Part shown: one piece after another, positions 49,062 to 57,362 of the stretch
How positions within the stretch are numbered: the first letter of the stretch is position 1
How the letters are laid out: the number at the start of each line of letters is the position of its first letter
NCBI GenBank assembly: GCA_963738615.1
Contig: CAVTXI010000019.1
Coordinates: forward strand, 372,001 to 436,000
Direction: 5' to 3'
Origin: CAVTWY01 sp963738615
GTDB taxonomy: Bacteria > Pseudomonadota > Gammaproteobacteria > Burkholderiales > Burkholderiaceae_C
DNA: 64,000 nt
Notes under the pieces: generated by a model
What the model was told of the DNA's origin: nothing
Seen by the model: the letters and a program-made list of their open reading frames with translations, nothing else
Databases searched by the model: none
Program-made: the position numbers and the translations under genes

Positions 49062-50123
49062 TCAAACCAGCTTCTTCAGCAGCTCTGCTTTCTTCGCCGC
49101 GAACTCGTCATCGGTGAGGATGCCTTTGGCCCTCAACTCACCCAGCTTCTCGAGCGTCGCCATCACCTCGTCGGGGCGGATACCGGCGGCTTGCGATGCA
49201 GCCGCAACCGCTGCCGCCGCGGCTCCTGCACCGGCACCCGCACCTTGAAGCCCGGCCTGAAGGTTCTGCGCCAGCACCTGTCCCAGCGCAACACCCGCAC
49301 CCAGCCCCATCGCGTCGCCGGCAATGCTGCCGCCACCCGCCGCGGCACCCTTCGCCATCTCGGGAATCGCCTGGCCGGTCTGGTACTGCATGAACTTGCC
49401 CATGTCCTGCCCGACCATGCCCATGCCGATGCGCTGATCGAGGATCTTCTGCAGCTCTTCGGGCAGCGAGACGCTTTGCACCGTGACGGTCTCGACCGCA
49501 AGGCCCAGCGCGGTGAAATCGGGCGCGACCGCGTCCTTCAACAAGCGCGCGAACTCGACCTGATTCGCCGCGAGATCGAGGAACGCGATGTTCGACGACC
49601 CCACCGCGTCGCTGATGTGCTGCACCAGCAGCGCGCGCAACTGGCCGTCAAGCTGCTCGACGGTGTAGCGCTCCTGCGTGCCCGACACCTGCTTGTGGAA
49701 CGTTGCCGCGTCGGCGATCTTGTAGGCGTAGTTGCCGAACGCGCGCAGCCGCACGGCGCCGAAGTCTTTGTCGCGGATCGCGACCGGCTGGGTCGTGCCC
49801 CAGCGCTGGTCAGTCTGAAGGCGCGTGGCGAAGAAGTAGACGTCGCTCTTGAACGGCGACGCGAAGAGCTTGTCCCAGTTCTTCAGGTTCGTCAGCACCG
49901 GCAGCGTCTGCGTGGTCAGCTTGTGGCGCCCGGGGCCGAAGGTATCGGCGATGGTGCCTTCGTTGACGAACACCGCCACCTGCGATTCGCGCACCGTGAG
50001 CACCGCGCCGGTCTGGATCTCACGGTCCTCCATGGGAAAGCGCCACGCCAGCGTCCCGCTGCCGTCCTCGACCCATTCGATGACGTCGATGAACTGTTTC
50101 TTGATGAAGTCCATGAGTGCCAT
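49062..50123 (-). CDS. SPFH-domain protein with SHOCT motif (YdjI-like)
   Basis: A 353-residue protein. The start MALMDFIKKQFIDVIEWVED leads into a virion-core/SPFH-like domain (VRESQVAVFVNEGTIADTFG, LKNWDKLFASPFKSDVYFFA) reaching about 230. An Ala/Gly-rich segment (about 250-310) and a C-terminal SHOCT motif LGELRAKGILTDDEFAAKKA end it. SPFH proteins form membrane-associated rings or scaffolds; this type has no membrane helix and binds at the surface. It is the first gene of the minus-strand run 50123-43838. The promoter should lie in 50124-50260. Confidence 0.9.
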   Translation of the reverse strand: MALMDFIKKQFIDVIEWVEDGSGTLAWRFPMEDREIQTGAVLTVRESQVAVFVNEGTIADTFGPGRHKLTTQTLPVLTNLKNWDKLFASPFKSDVYFFATRLQTDQRWGTTQPVAIRDKDFGAVRLRAFGNYAYKIADAATFHKQVSGTQERYTVEQLDGQLRALLVQHISDAVGSSNIAFLDLAANQVEFARLLKDAVAPDFTALGLAVETVTVQSVSLPEELQKILDQRIGMGMVGQDMGKFMQYQTGQAIPEMAKGAAAGGGSIAGDAMGLGAGVALGQVLAQNLQAGLQGAGAGAGAAAAAVAAASQAAGIRPDEVMATLEKLGELRAKGILTDDEFAAKKAELLKKLV

Positions 50124-50260
50124 GTCTCGAGCCCTTTCACGATGTCGCGATGAAGACCAACCAACACGGCTGCACCGTTGGGACCTCTGCAGCAGCGTGG
50201 GCGGGGATCATACGGCGGGGGTGACACTGCGTGCTCGACGACTCGACCCCAAGCTGCACC

Positions 50261-50965
50261 ATGCCCGACCTCTCCAACTTCCCTGTCACGCGCAAGTGGC
50301 CCGCGCGCCATCCCGACCGGCTTCAGCTGTACTCGGCGCCGACGCCCAACGGCGTGAAGGTATCGATCGCGCTGGAAGAGACCGGCCTGCCCTACGAAGC
50401 GCACCGCGTCAGCTTCGACAGCAACGACCAGACGACGCCCGAATTCCTGACGCTGTCGCCGAACAACAAGATCCCTGCGATCCTCGACCCGAACGGCCCT
50501 GGCGGCCAACCGCTGCCGCTGTTCGAAAGCGGCGCGATCCTCGTCTACCTGGCCGCGAAGACGGGGCAACTGATGCCTCGCGACGACGCCGGGCGCTACG
50601 AGACGCTGCAATGGCTGATGTGGCAGATGGGTGGCGTGGGACCGATGTTCGGCCAGGTCGGCTTCTTCCACAAATTCGCTGGCCGCGAGTACGAAGACAA
50701 ACGCCCGCGTGACCGCTACCTGGCCGAATCGAAGCGCCTGCTGCGCGTCCTCGACCAACGCCTGCAAGGCCGCGCGTGGGTGATGGGCGACGAATACACC
50801 ATCGCCGACATCGCGATCTTCCCGTGGGTGCGCAACCTCGTGGGGTTCTACGGTGCGGGTGAGTTGGTCGACTTCGCGTCTTTCGCAAATGTGAAGCGTG
50901 CGCTCGAGGCGTTCGTCGCCCGGCCGGCGGTGGTGCGGGGGCTCACGATTCCGGCGGCGGGGTAG
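50261..50965 (+). CDS. Glutathione S-transferase, nu-class/YfcG-like
   Basis: A 234-residue cytoplasmic protein. An N-terminal extension MPDLSNFPVTRKWPARHPDR precedes the thioredoxin-like domain (LQLYSAPTPNGVKVSIALEE; FESGAILVYLAAKTG with the glutathione-binding ES). The helical domain contains YTIADIAIFPWVRNL with the N-capping Asp. Nu-class enzymes act as disulfide reductases with glutathione rather than classic transferases. The frame is open upstream to a GTG at 50231, but the ATG fits homologues. It is divergent from the SPFH run. Confidence 0.9.
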   Translation: MPDLSNFPVTRKWPARHPDRLQLYSAPTPNGVKVSIALEETGLPYEAHRVSFDSNDQTTPEFLTLSPNNKIPAILDPNGPGGQPLPLFESGAILVYLAAKTGQLMPRDDAGRYETLQWLMWQMGGVGPMFGQVGFFHKFAGREYEDKRPRDRYLAESKRLLRVLDQRLQGRAWVMGDEYTIADIAIFPWVRNLVGFYGAGELVDFASFANVKRALEAFVARPAVVRGLTIPAAG

Positions 50966-50991
50966 CAGCCCTTGCATCGCCTCCCGGCTCA

Positions 50992-51024
50992 ATGGTATCG
51001 TTGGGTATTACCACTCGCTACCAT
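50992..51024. promoter_or_regulatory. Toxin-antitoxin operator with nested GGTA palindromes
   Basis: ATGGTATCG (50992-51000) and CGCTACCAT (51016-51024) form an inverted repeat (8 of 9), and GGTATTACC (51004-51012) is a palindrome inside it. The site ends four bases before the GTG start of the antitoxin, as in autoregulated TA operons. Confidence 0.65.
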
Positions 51025-51027
51025 GCC

Positions 51028-51318
51028 GTGAGCACTGCGACCACACGCCCTGTGGCAATCAAGATCGACTCGGACATCAAAGAGCGCGTCAAGCGTCTGG
51101 CCGATGCGCGCCAGCGCACGCCGCACTGGCTGATGCGCGAGGCCATCCAACAGTACGTCGAGCGCGAAGAGAAGCGCGAAGCTCTTCGACAGGACGCGAC
51201 GAAGGCCTGGAACGAGTACCAAGCTACGGGCCGTCACCTGACTGCGAAGGAGGCCGATGCGTGGCTCGCGAAGCTCGAAGCAGGTCGAGACGTCGAACCA
51301 CCTGAATGCCACGGCTGA
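51028..51318 (+). CDS. Ribbon-helix-helix antitoxin (CopG/RHH type)
   Basis: A 96-residue protein from a GTG at 51028. The RHH DNA-binding fold is VAIKIDSDIKERVKRLADAR followed by TPHWLMREAIQQYVEREEKR. The C-terminal half (EYQATGRHLTAKEADAWLAK) is the toxin-binding tail with the Trp-containing motif common to RelB/ParD-like antitoxins. It overlaps the toxin gene by 13 bases. The operator at 50992-51024 lies directly upstream. Frame is open to 50992, but that start would be inside the operator. Confidence 0.9.
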   Translation: MSTATTRPVAIKIDSDIKERVKRLADARQRTPHWLMREAIQQYVEREEKREALRQDATKAWNEYQATGRHLTAKEADAWLAKLEAGRDVEPPECHG

Positions 51319-51596
51319 TCTGGTCGCCACCGGCGCTGCGCGATGTGCAGCGCCTCTACCGATTCCTTGCACCGAAGAGCAGTGATGCCGCCAAGCGAGC
51401 CGTCAAAGCTATTCGTGAAGGCGTCAAGGTGTTGGGGCGCCAACCGGGGATGGGGCGCCCGGCCGAGGACATGGAACCGGAGTACCGCGAGTGGATGATC
51501 GATTTCGGCGACAGCGGGTACGTTGTCCTGTATCGATATGACGGCCGCAACGCCGTGATCCTCGCCGTACGTCATCAACGCGAAGTCGGCTCTTGA
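51306..51596 (+). CDS. RelE/ParE-family toxin
   Basis: A 96-residue RelE/ParE fold protein: MPRLIWSPPALRDVQRLYRF, LAPKSSDAAKRAVKAIREGV, LGRQPGMGRPAEDMEPEYRE and the closing YVVLYRYDGRNAVILAVRHQ, with the conserved R-x-L-Y..VRHQRE pattern. It may cut mRNA (RelE) or poison gyrase (ParE); the sequence does not decide. With the antitoxin it forms a normal type II pair. A complete pair on both sides of overlap suggests it is active. Confidence 0.9.
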   Translation: MPRLIWSPPALRDVQRLYRFLAPKSSDAAKRAVKAIREGVKVLGRQPGMGRPAEDMEPEYREWMIDFGDSGYVVLYRYDGRNAVILAVRHQREVGS

Positions 51597-51675
51597 TCGC
51601 AGACGCAAGACTCGCGACTCACCGAGACGCTGAACCGTGAGGTTGGAGTGCTCATGATTGCTCTCGAGCCGAGCG

Positions 51676-52107
51676 TCAGTCCGCGCCCTCGGGCAACGGC
51701 CAGTTGGGATTAAACGCAATCTCCCACAGGTGCCCGTCCGGGTCCTGGAAGCAACCGGTGTGGCCGCCCCAGAACGCTGCCCCGGGGCGCTTCAGGACTT
51801 TGGCGCCGGCAGCCTCGGCCTGCGCGATCAGCGCATCGACTTCGCCTGGTGTCGCCACGTTCTGCGCCAGCGCCATCTCGGTCGCGCTCGGTGCGGCCAG
51901 CGGCAGGCCGGCATCCGCGGCGAGGCTCTTGCGGGGCCACAACGCGAGCTTCAGGCCAGCCTGCATGTCGAAGAACGCGACGGCGCCGTTTTCGTACTGC
52001 GTGCCGATGATGCCTTCGGTCGCCAGGCCGAGGCCGTCGCGATAGAAGGCGACGGCGCGTTCGAGGTTGTCGACGCCGAGGGTGATGACGGTGATGCGCG
52101 GTTTCAT
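51676..52107 (-). CDS. Glyoxalase/bleomycin-resistance (VOC) family protein
   Basis: A 143-residue VOC-fold protein from the ATG at 52107. It has ITLGVDNLERAVAFYRDGLG, ENGAVAFFDMQAGLKLALWP, and GHTGCFQDPDGHLWEIAFNP with the metal-ligand-like Glu/His. The family binds a divalent metal and acts on varied small molecules; no substrate can be named. It overlaps the CWC gene by four bases. The frame is open upstream to 52233. Confidence 0.88.
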   Translation of the reverse strand: MKPRITVITLGVDNLERAVAFYRDGLGLATEGIIGTQYENGAVAFFDMQAGLKLALWPRKSLAADAGLPLAAPSATEMALAQNVATPGEVDALIAQAEAAGAKVLKRPGAAFWGGHTGCFQDPDGHLWEIAFNPNWPLPEGAD

Positions 52108-52349
52108 GGCTTCACGGTGAGGTCGACGCGACCCGGCGCCGCGCAGCGCGGGCACAGGCATGCCCTGCCCTTCATCACCACGGGCACGCGCGCGAGGACG
52201 CTGCGGTCGATGACGAGTCCGGCACACCAGCACGGTTGGTCGAACGTTCCGTCAGCTGCCGGCACGCAGCCGTTGGATTCGCCGCACAAGGGGCAGTGCG
52301 GCTCACGCTGCGGCGCGGCGGCTGTCGGCGTGGTGGTGGCTGAGGTCAT
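52104..52349 (-). CDS. Cysteine-rich CWC family protein
   Basis: An 81-residue protein with the CWC pattern: CPLCGESNGC, then QPCWC, then CLCPRCAA, eight Cys in pairs that likely bind zinc. Small proteins of this family are common in proteobacteria and have unknown role. Four-base overlap with the VOC gene downstream indicates translational coupling. The frame is open to 52559 without support. Confidence 0.85.
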   Translation of the reverse strand: MTSATTTPTAAAPQREPHCPLCGESNGCVPAADGTFDQPCWCAGLVIDRSVLARVPVVMKGRACLCPRCAAPGRVDLTVKP

Positions 52350-52468
52350 GCGTGGCGGGCTGACGTTGTGACGATGGTTCACGGCGGGTTCGTGCGCATG
52401 CTGCATGGCACGTGCTCGCTCGATACTGACGCGCGTCGCCGCTGCCAGTTCACCACCGCACCACCGCC

Positions 52469-53419
52469 ATGATGCGCCTCGACGCCCGCGCCACCGCGCA
52501 AGCCCTGCCCGAGCGCGAGCTTGTCGATGCGCTGCTGGCGATGTTCGACCGCGCCGCACGTGGCGAGGTGCAGGCTGCGCCGCGGGTGCACATCGACCTG
52601 CAGGAAGGCGTGCCGGGTGGCGGCGTGCTGCTGCTGATGACGGCGCACGGCCCAGACCTGACGGTGCTGAAGACCGTGACGGTGCACGCGGCCAACGTGC
52701 GCGAAGGCAGCCGCCTGCCGGCGGTGCAGGCCGAGGTGCTGCTGATGAACACGCGCACCGGCGAGCGGCTGTTGCAGATCGACGGCGCCACGTTAACCGC
52801 GCGGCGCACTGCGGCGCTGTCGGCCGCCGGGCTCGAGCGGCTGGGGCGCACGCGGGCCACGCGCATGCTGCTGGTCGGCGCGGGCGTGCAAGCGGCTGCG
52901 CAGGCGCGGTGCTTCTTGAAGTTATGGCCGCTGACCCGGCTGACGATCCACGCGCGCAACCCGGCGAAGGCGCAAGCGCTGGCGCAGGCGCTCGAGCGCG
53001 AACACCTGCGCAGCGCCGTGCGCATCGACGCCACCGGCGGCAGCGTGGGCGAGCTTCAGGCCGAGGCGCGCCATGCCGATCTGATCGTCACCGCGACCAA
53101 CGCGACCGATCCCGTGCTGGACGCGCCCGTGAACCCGCGCGCGAGCATCGTCGCGTTGGGGGCGTACCGCGCGTCGATGGCGGAGCTGTCGCCTGCGCTG
53201 GTGAAGGCGTGTCGCACGATCGTGGTCGATGCCATGGTCAACGCGTCGCATGAAGCCGGCGACCTGCTTCGGGCGGGCGTCGACTGGTCAGCCGTGACCG
53301 AGCTTGCATTCGCTGCGCCGCTGCACGAGGATGTCGCAGGCCCAGTGTTGCTGAAGACCGTGGGCCACGCCCTGTGGGACCTGGCAGCGGCCGAGGTTGC
53401 GTGGGGCCAGGTGCACTGA
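52469..53419 (+). CDS. Ornithine cyclodeaminase / mu-crystallin family protein
   Basis: A 316-residue NAD(P)-dependent enzyme of the ornithine cyclodeaminase family. The substrate segment GGGVLLLMTAHGPDLTVLKT and GATLTARRTAALSAAGLERL with the conserved Arg, the Rossmann motif MLLVGAGVQAAAQA, and ADLIVTATNATDPVLD are visible. Members act as ornithine cyclodeaminases, pyrroline-2-carboxylate reductases or alanine dehydrogenases; here delta1-pyrroline-2-carboxylate reductase is as likely as any. Two ATGs are adjacent (52469, 52472). It is followed by the M15 peptidase gene after 12 bases. Confidence 0.9.
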   Translation: MMRLDARATAQALPERELVDALLAMFDRAARGEVQAAPRVHIDLQEGVPGGGVLLLMTAHGPDLTVLKTVTVHAANVREGSRLPAVQAEVLLMNTRTGERLLQIDGATLTARRTAALSAAGLERLGRTRATRMLLVGAGVQAAAQARCFLKLWPLTRLTIHARNPAKAQALAQALEREHLRSAVRIDATGGSVGELQAEARHADLIVTATNATDPVLDAPVNPRASIVALGAYRASMAELSPALVKACRTIVVDAMVNASHEAGDLLRAGVDWSAVTELAFAAPLHEDVAGPVLLKTVGHALWDLAAAEVAWGQVH

Positions 53420-53431
53420 ACGGAGCCTGCC

Positions 53432-54283
53432 ATGAACCTCTCGAGACACTTCACCCTCGCCGAGTTGACGTTCTCCCGGACCGCTACCGCCGAGGGCATC
53501 GACAACACGCCGGCCGGCGCCGAACGCGCGAATCTCGAAGCGCTGTGTACGTCGGTGCTCGACCCGCTGCGGGACGCCGCCGGGGGGGCGATCAAGGTCA
53601 CGTCGGGCTATCGCGGGCCGGTGTTGAACGCGCGCGTGCGCGGGGAACGCAAGAGCCAGCACCTGGAAGGCAAAGCCGCCGACATTCAGCCGACGACGAT
53701 GTCGGTGCTCGAGTTGTTCAAGGCGGTGGTCCGCGCCGCGCTGCCGTTCGACCAGCTGATCTACGAGAACAAGAGCGCCACCTCGAAATGGGTGCACATC
53801 TCGCACGACACCGGCACCCCCCGCGGCCAGATCCTCATCGCGCACTTCCTGCCGACGGGCAAGGTCGAGCGCTACGAGCCGGTGACGGCGCAGCAGGTGC
53901 TCGAGATGCAGGAGGCGGTGAGCAGGTCGGCACAACGCCTGGACCAACTCGAGTACGACGAGATGGACGACGAGCCGCGCGACGAAGACGAACCCCGGGG
54001 CGAGCTGTCGTCGCGTGCGCCAGTCGCAGTTCGCCCCGCCAAGCCCGCGCGGACCGCGGGCAAGAAGGTGACGGCGAAAAAGCCCGCTGCAAAGAAGGCT
54101 CCGACGAGAGGCCCCGCGGCGAAGAAGTCGCCCGCGAAAAAGGCCGCCCCGAAGAAGGTCGCGCTGAAAAAGGTCGCGGCACCGAAGAAGTCCGCAGCGA
54201 AGAAACCCACGGCCAAGACCGTGAGGCCGGCGAGCCGCAGGACGTCCAAGCCCGCTGCGAAGAAGCGGTCGAGCCGAGCTTGA
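53432..54283 (+). CDS. M15-type peptidase with histone-H1-like Lys/Ala tail
   Basis: A 283-residue protein. The first 165 residues are an M15A peptidase fold of the phage endolysin/peptidoglycan type: MNLSRHFTLAELTFSRTA, and the zinc set His77, Asp84 (SQHLEGKAAD) and His122 (WVHISH). A linker rich in Asp/Glu follows. The last 80 residues are AKKPAAKK-type repeats, as in H1-like DNA-binding proteins, with no signal peptide. A cell-wall peptidase joined to a nucleic-acid- or wall-binding polycation is unusual. The tail is coded by a GAAGAAG/AAGAAGG-rich stretch that could slip. Confidence 0.85.
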   Translation: MNLSRHFTLAELTFSRTATAEGIDNTPAGAERANLEALCTSVLDPLRDAAGGAIKVTSGYRGPVLNARVRGERKSQHLEGKAADIQPTTMSVLELFKAVVRAALPFDQLIYENKSATSKWVHISHDTGTPRGQILIAHFLPTGKVERYEPVTAQQVLEMQEAVSRSAQRLDQLEYDEMDDEPRDEDEPRGELSSRAPVAVRPAKPARTAGKKVTAKKPAAKKAPTRGPAAKKSPAKKAAPKKVALKKVAAPKKSAAKKPTAKTVRPASRRTSKPAAKKRSSRA

Positions 54284-54311
54284 CGTCACACGGCCCCGCG
54301 AGAAGTTCTCG

Positions 54312-55025
54312 ATGAGCACCTACGTCCTGGTGCACGGCGCCTGGGGCGGCGCGTGGATCTGGCGCCGTGTGATCGGCCCGCTGAGGCGCGCGGGTCATGA
54401 CGTGCACGCCGTCACGCTGACCGGCGACGGCGAACGCGCGCACTTGCGTTCACCGTCGATCGACCTCGAGACGCACATCGCCGACGTGGTCGGACTGGTC
54501 GACGCCGAAGAGCTGCGCGACATCGTTCTGGTGGGCCACAGCTACGGCGGGATGGTGATCACCGGCGCGGCCGACCGGCTGGCGGCGCGCGGCGCGGGCT
54601 TGCTGCGCCATCTGGTCTACGTCGACGCGATGGTGCCGGTACCGGGTGAAGGCTGGGGCCAGGGGCACGCGCCGGAGATTGTCTCGGCACGTCTGGCGGC
54701 GGCGAAGGCCAACGGCGGCGCGCTGCCTCCGCCCGACCCGCGCGACTTCGGCATCGAAGGCGACGACCGCGCCTGGCTGCTGCGCCGGCAGGTGCCGCAC
54801 CCGTTCGGCATGTACCGCGTGCCGCTGCACTTCGACGGCGAACGTTGGGCGAAGCACCCACGCACGTTCGTCGATTGCACCAGCCCCGCGTATCCGACGA
54901 TCAACGCCATGCGCGAACGCGTGCGCGCGCAACCCGGCTGGAACATCGTGACGATCGCGACCGGGCATTGCCCGATGGTGACGACACCGCAGGCGCTGAT
55001 CGACGCGCTGCTGGCCGTGGGCTGA
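54312..55025 (+). CDS. Alpha/beta hydrolase, esterase-like
   Basis: A 237-residue hydrolase of the small esterase/hydroxynitrile-lyase-like group. The oxyanion start is LVHGAWGGAWIW, the nucleophile elbow GHSYGGM with Ser78 or so, and the His is in IATGHCPMVTTP; Asp is in the AWLLRR to PRTFVDC region. Likely an esterase or methylesterase; substrate unknown. No signal peptide. It starts 28 bases after the M15 gene. Confidence 0.88.
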   Translation: MSTYVLVHGAWGGAWIWRRVIGPLRRAGHDVHAVTLTGDGERAHLRSPSIDLETHIADVVGLVDAEELRDIVLVGHSYGGMVITGAADRLAARGAGLLRHLVYVDAMVPVPGEGWGQGHAPEIVSARLAAAKANGGALPPPDPRDFGIEGDDRAWLLRRQVPHPFGMYRVPLHFDGERWAKHPRTFVDCTSPAYPTINAMRERVRAQPGWNIVTIATGHCPMVTTPQALIDALLAVG

Positions 55026-55099
55026 GCTGCCGCAAGCGGCTTTGAGCCGCCCGCTCGAGAGAAACCTCGCGACACCCGCGAGCGTACGGCGCGACGCGC

Positions 55100-55717
55100 T
55101 CAGTGCGCGTCGGCGTACTTCACGCTGCACCCGTAGGCGCGCGTCACGGCCTGCGAGATTGGCTTGCCGCCCAGCGCTTCGGTCAGCGCTTGATTCACGT
55201 AGTTCGTCGCTTTCGCGATGTCGGCCGGGTTCGCGCTCGGGATGCTGTCGATGCCGCCGGCATAGACCAGTTTGCCCGCCGGGTCGACGATGTACATGTG
55301 CGGCGTGGTACGCGCACCGTAGGCGCGTGCGACCTTGGCGTCGGCGTCCATCAGCGTCGCGGTCGGCACCGCGCTTTTGGTCTTCTGCCATGCACCGAGC
55401 TCGACCGGCGCCAGGTAATCGCGATGCGACTTCGCGGTGGTGGCGACCGACAGCCACACCACGCCCTTGCCGACGGCCGACTTCTGCGTCGCAGGCATGT
55501 TGCCGCCGTCGTAGTGCTTCTGCACGTACGGGCAGCCGGGGTTGACCCACTCGAGCACGACGTGTTTGCCCTTGAAGTCGGACAGGTTCACCGGCTTGCC
55601 TGCGGCGTCGGTCGCGGTGAAGGCGGGTGCGGGCTGGCCGACGGTGGCTTGCGCGTGCGCGAGCGGCGCGGCGAGCAAGCCCGACAACACGAGGGCGGAC
55701 AAGTTGAGACGAGTCAT
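55100..55717 (-). CDS. Secreted thioredoxin-like protein, redoxin family
   Basis: A 205-residue periplasmic protein with a Sec signal (LSALVLSGLLAAPLAHA). The thioredoxin-fold core has PAFTATDAAGKPVNLSDFKG, then HVVLEWVNPGCPYVQKHYDG in which a single Cys replaces the CxxC pair, and DADAKVARAYGARTTPHMYI. C-terminal VTRAYGCSVKYADAH has a second Cys near the end. This NPGCPYVQKH group is widespread in proteobacteria and is thought to be a peroxiredoxin-like or thiol-exchange protein. It is divergent from the beta-lactamase-fold gene. Confidence 0.88.
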   Translation of the reverse strand: MTRLNLSALVLSGLLAAPLAHAQATVGQPAPAFTATDAAGKPVNLSDFKGKHVVLEWVNPGCPYVQKHYDGGNMPATQKSAVGKGVVWLSVATTAKSHRDYLAPVELGAWQKTKSAVPTATLMDADAKVARAYGARTTPHMYIVDPAGKLVYAGGIDSIPSANPADIAKATNYVNQALTEALGGKPISQAVTRAYGCSVKYADAH

Positions 55718-55886
55718 GGGGCGGATTCCTGATGGCGACTGGACGATGGTCAGCGATCAAACGACAGAGGACGCCTTGAGTTTCCTTCGGCGTGGCGCCG
55801 TCCCTGATGAAGTCAGGGTCATGTCGCATCGCGAAGCCTCTGCGCGAGATCAAGGCGCCCCGCGCTCGGCGTCCTACGATCGACGC

Positions 55887-57362
55887 ATGGACCGACGAAT
55901 GCTCGGGTATGCCACCTGCGCCGCGGCGATCGTGCTGGGCGCCGCGATCGGTGCAGCTCGCGCGCAGCCCGATGCCAACGGCGCCGTCATACGCAACCGC
56001 ATCGATGCCTTCGTGGCGCGCGAAGTGTCCGAGTCCGGGCTGCCCGGCGTCGCGATCGCCGTGCTGCAAGACGGCTTGGCGCCACACGTGCGCGGCTTCG
56101 GGCACGATGGTCGCAGCAAGGCCATCAGCGGCGACACGCCGTTCCCGATCGGCTCGTTGACCAAGTCGTTCACCGCATTGCTGGTGCGCCAGGCGGTCGA
56201 GGCCGGGCGGCTCGACGTCGACGCTCCGGTTCAACGGTATCTGCCATGGTTCCGTGTCACCGACGAAGCGGCATCCAAGCGCATCACGCTGCGCCACCTG
56301 CTGAACCAGACCAGCGGCTTCTCACGCGCTGACGGCATCGCGCCGCTGCTGCGAGGCAGCCGCGCAAGCATCGACGAGTTGGCGCGCGAACTGGGCACCG
56401 TGTCGCTGAACCGGGCGTTGGGCGAGCGCTTCGAGTACAGCAACCTCAACTACGTACTGCTCGCCGCGGTGCTTCAGGCTGCGACGGGCCGCTCATGGCG
56501 CGAGTTGGTGCAAGAGCGCGTGCTCGAGCCGTTGGCGATGACGCACAGTCATGTCGACCAAGATGCTGCTCGTCGCGACGGGATGACCACGGTGCACCAG
56601 ATCGTGTGCGGTGTGCCGCGCGCACAAGAAGCACTCGAACTGCTGCCGGCCTTCGAGCCCACTGGAGGACTCGTCGCAAGCGCGAACGACATGGCGCGCT
56701 ACCTGCAGATGCTGCTGGCCGAAGGCACCGCGGCCACGCCGTCATCGACCCGCGTGCTCTCGGCGGCCGGCGTGGCGCAACTGCTGGCACCTGCGTCGCC
56801 GCCCGGGCACTCGACGTTACTGTCCGCCGACTTCGACTTTCGTTACGGCGAAGGTTGGTTCGTCGGCCCGTTCGGCGCCGCGGCTGATGCGCGCTGGCAC
56901 CTGGGCAGCCTGACGCCATTTGCTGCGTGGATGGTGCTGATGCCGCAGTCGAAGCAGGCGGTGCTGGTCTTGATCAACGCCAACACCGAACTGCCGCTCG
57001 GGAACGTGAACGCGGTGATGAGCCGACTGCCGATCGGCGTCGTGAACCTGCTGCGTGGGCAGGCGCCCCCGCAAGGGCCGAGCCTGCGCGCGGCATACGG
57101 CCGCTTCGTCGCGGTCGCGGTGATGGTGCTCGCGGCGGTGGCGCTGCTTGCGTGGCGGTCGGCGCGGGCAAAGCGCGCCTGGGGCGGCGCGGTGCTGGCG
57201 CTGGTGGCGGCGACCCTGGTCGTGGCGTCGGTCGCGGCCGGCCTCAGACCCGCGTTGTTGTGGGTCTTCGCGCCCGAGTTGGCGATCGTGCTGGCGCTTT
57301 TGGTCACGCTGCTGATCGTGCCGCTGCTCTGGCGCGTGCTCGCTCGCCGGCATCACGCATGA
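55887..57362 (+). CDS. Serine hydrolase of the beta-lactamase/PBP family with four C-terminal helices
   Basis: A 491-residue membrane protein. A signal peptide (AAAIVLGAAIGAARAQP) precedes the beta-lactamase-fold domain: SLTK with Ser90 and Lys93, YSN with Tyr184, and later HLGSLTPFAAWMVLMPQ. Four or so hydrophobic segments end it (about 405-490), so the catalytic domain is tethered outside. It belongs to the class C beta-lactamase-like hydrolases (EstB/AmpH type), not to resistance enzymes as such. ATGA links it to the next gene. Confidence 0.88.
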   Translation: MDRRMLGYATCAAAIVLGAAIGAARAQPDANGAVIRNRIDAFVAREVSESGLPGVAIAVLQDGLAPHVRGFGHDGRSKAISGDTPFPIGSLTKSFTALLVRQAVEAGRLDVDAPVQRYLPWFRVTDEAASKRITLRHLLNQTSGFSRADGIAPLLRGSRASIDELARELGTVSLNRALGERFEYSNLNYVLLAAVLQAATGRSWRELVQERVLEPLAMTHSHVDQDAARRDGMTTVHQIVCGVPRAQEALELLPAFEPTGGLVASANDMARYLQMLLAEGTAATPSSTRVLSAAGVAQLLAPASPPGHSTLLSADFDFRYGEGWFVGPFGAAADARWHLGSLTPFAAWMVLMPQSKQAVLVLINANTELPLGNVNAVMSRLPIGVVNLLRGQAPPQGPSLRAAYGRFVAVAVMVLAAVALLAWRSARAKRAWGGAVLALVAATLVVASVAAGLRPALLWVFAPELAIVLALLVTLLIVPLLWRVLARRHHA

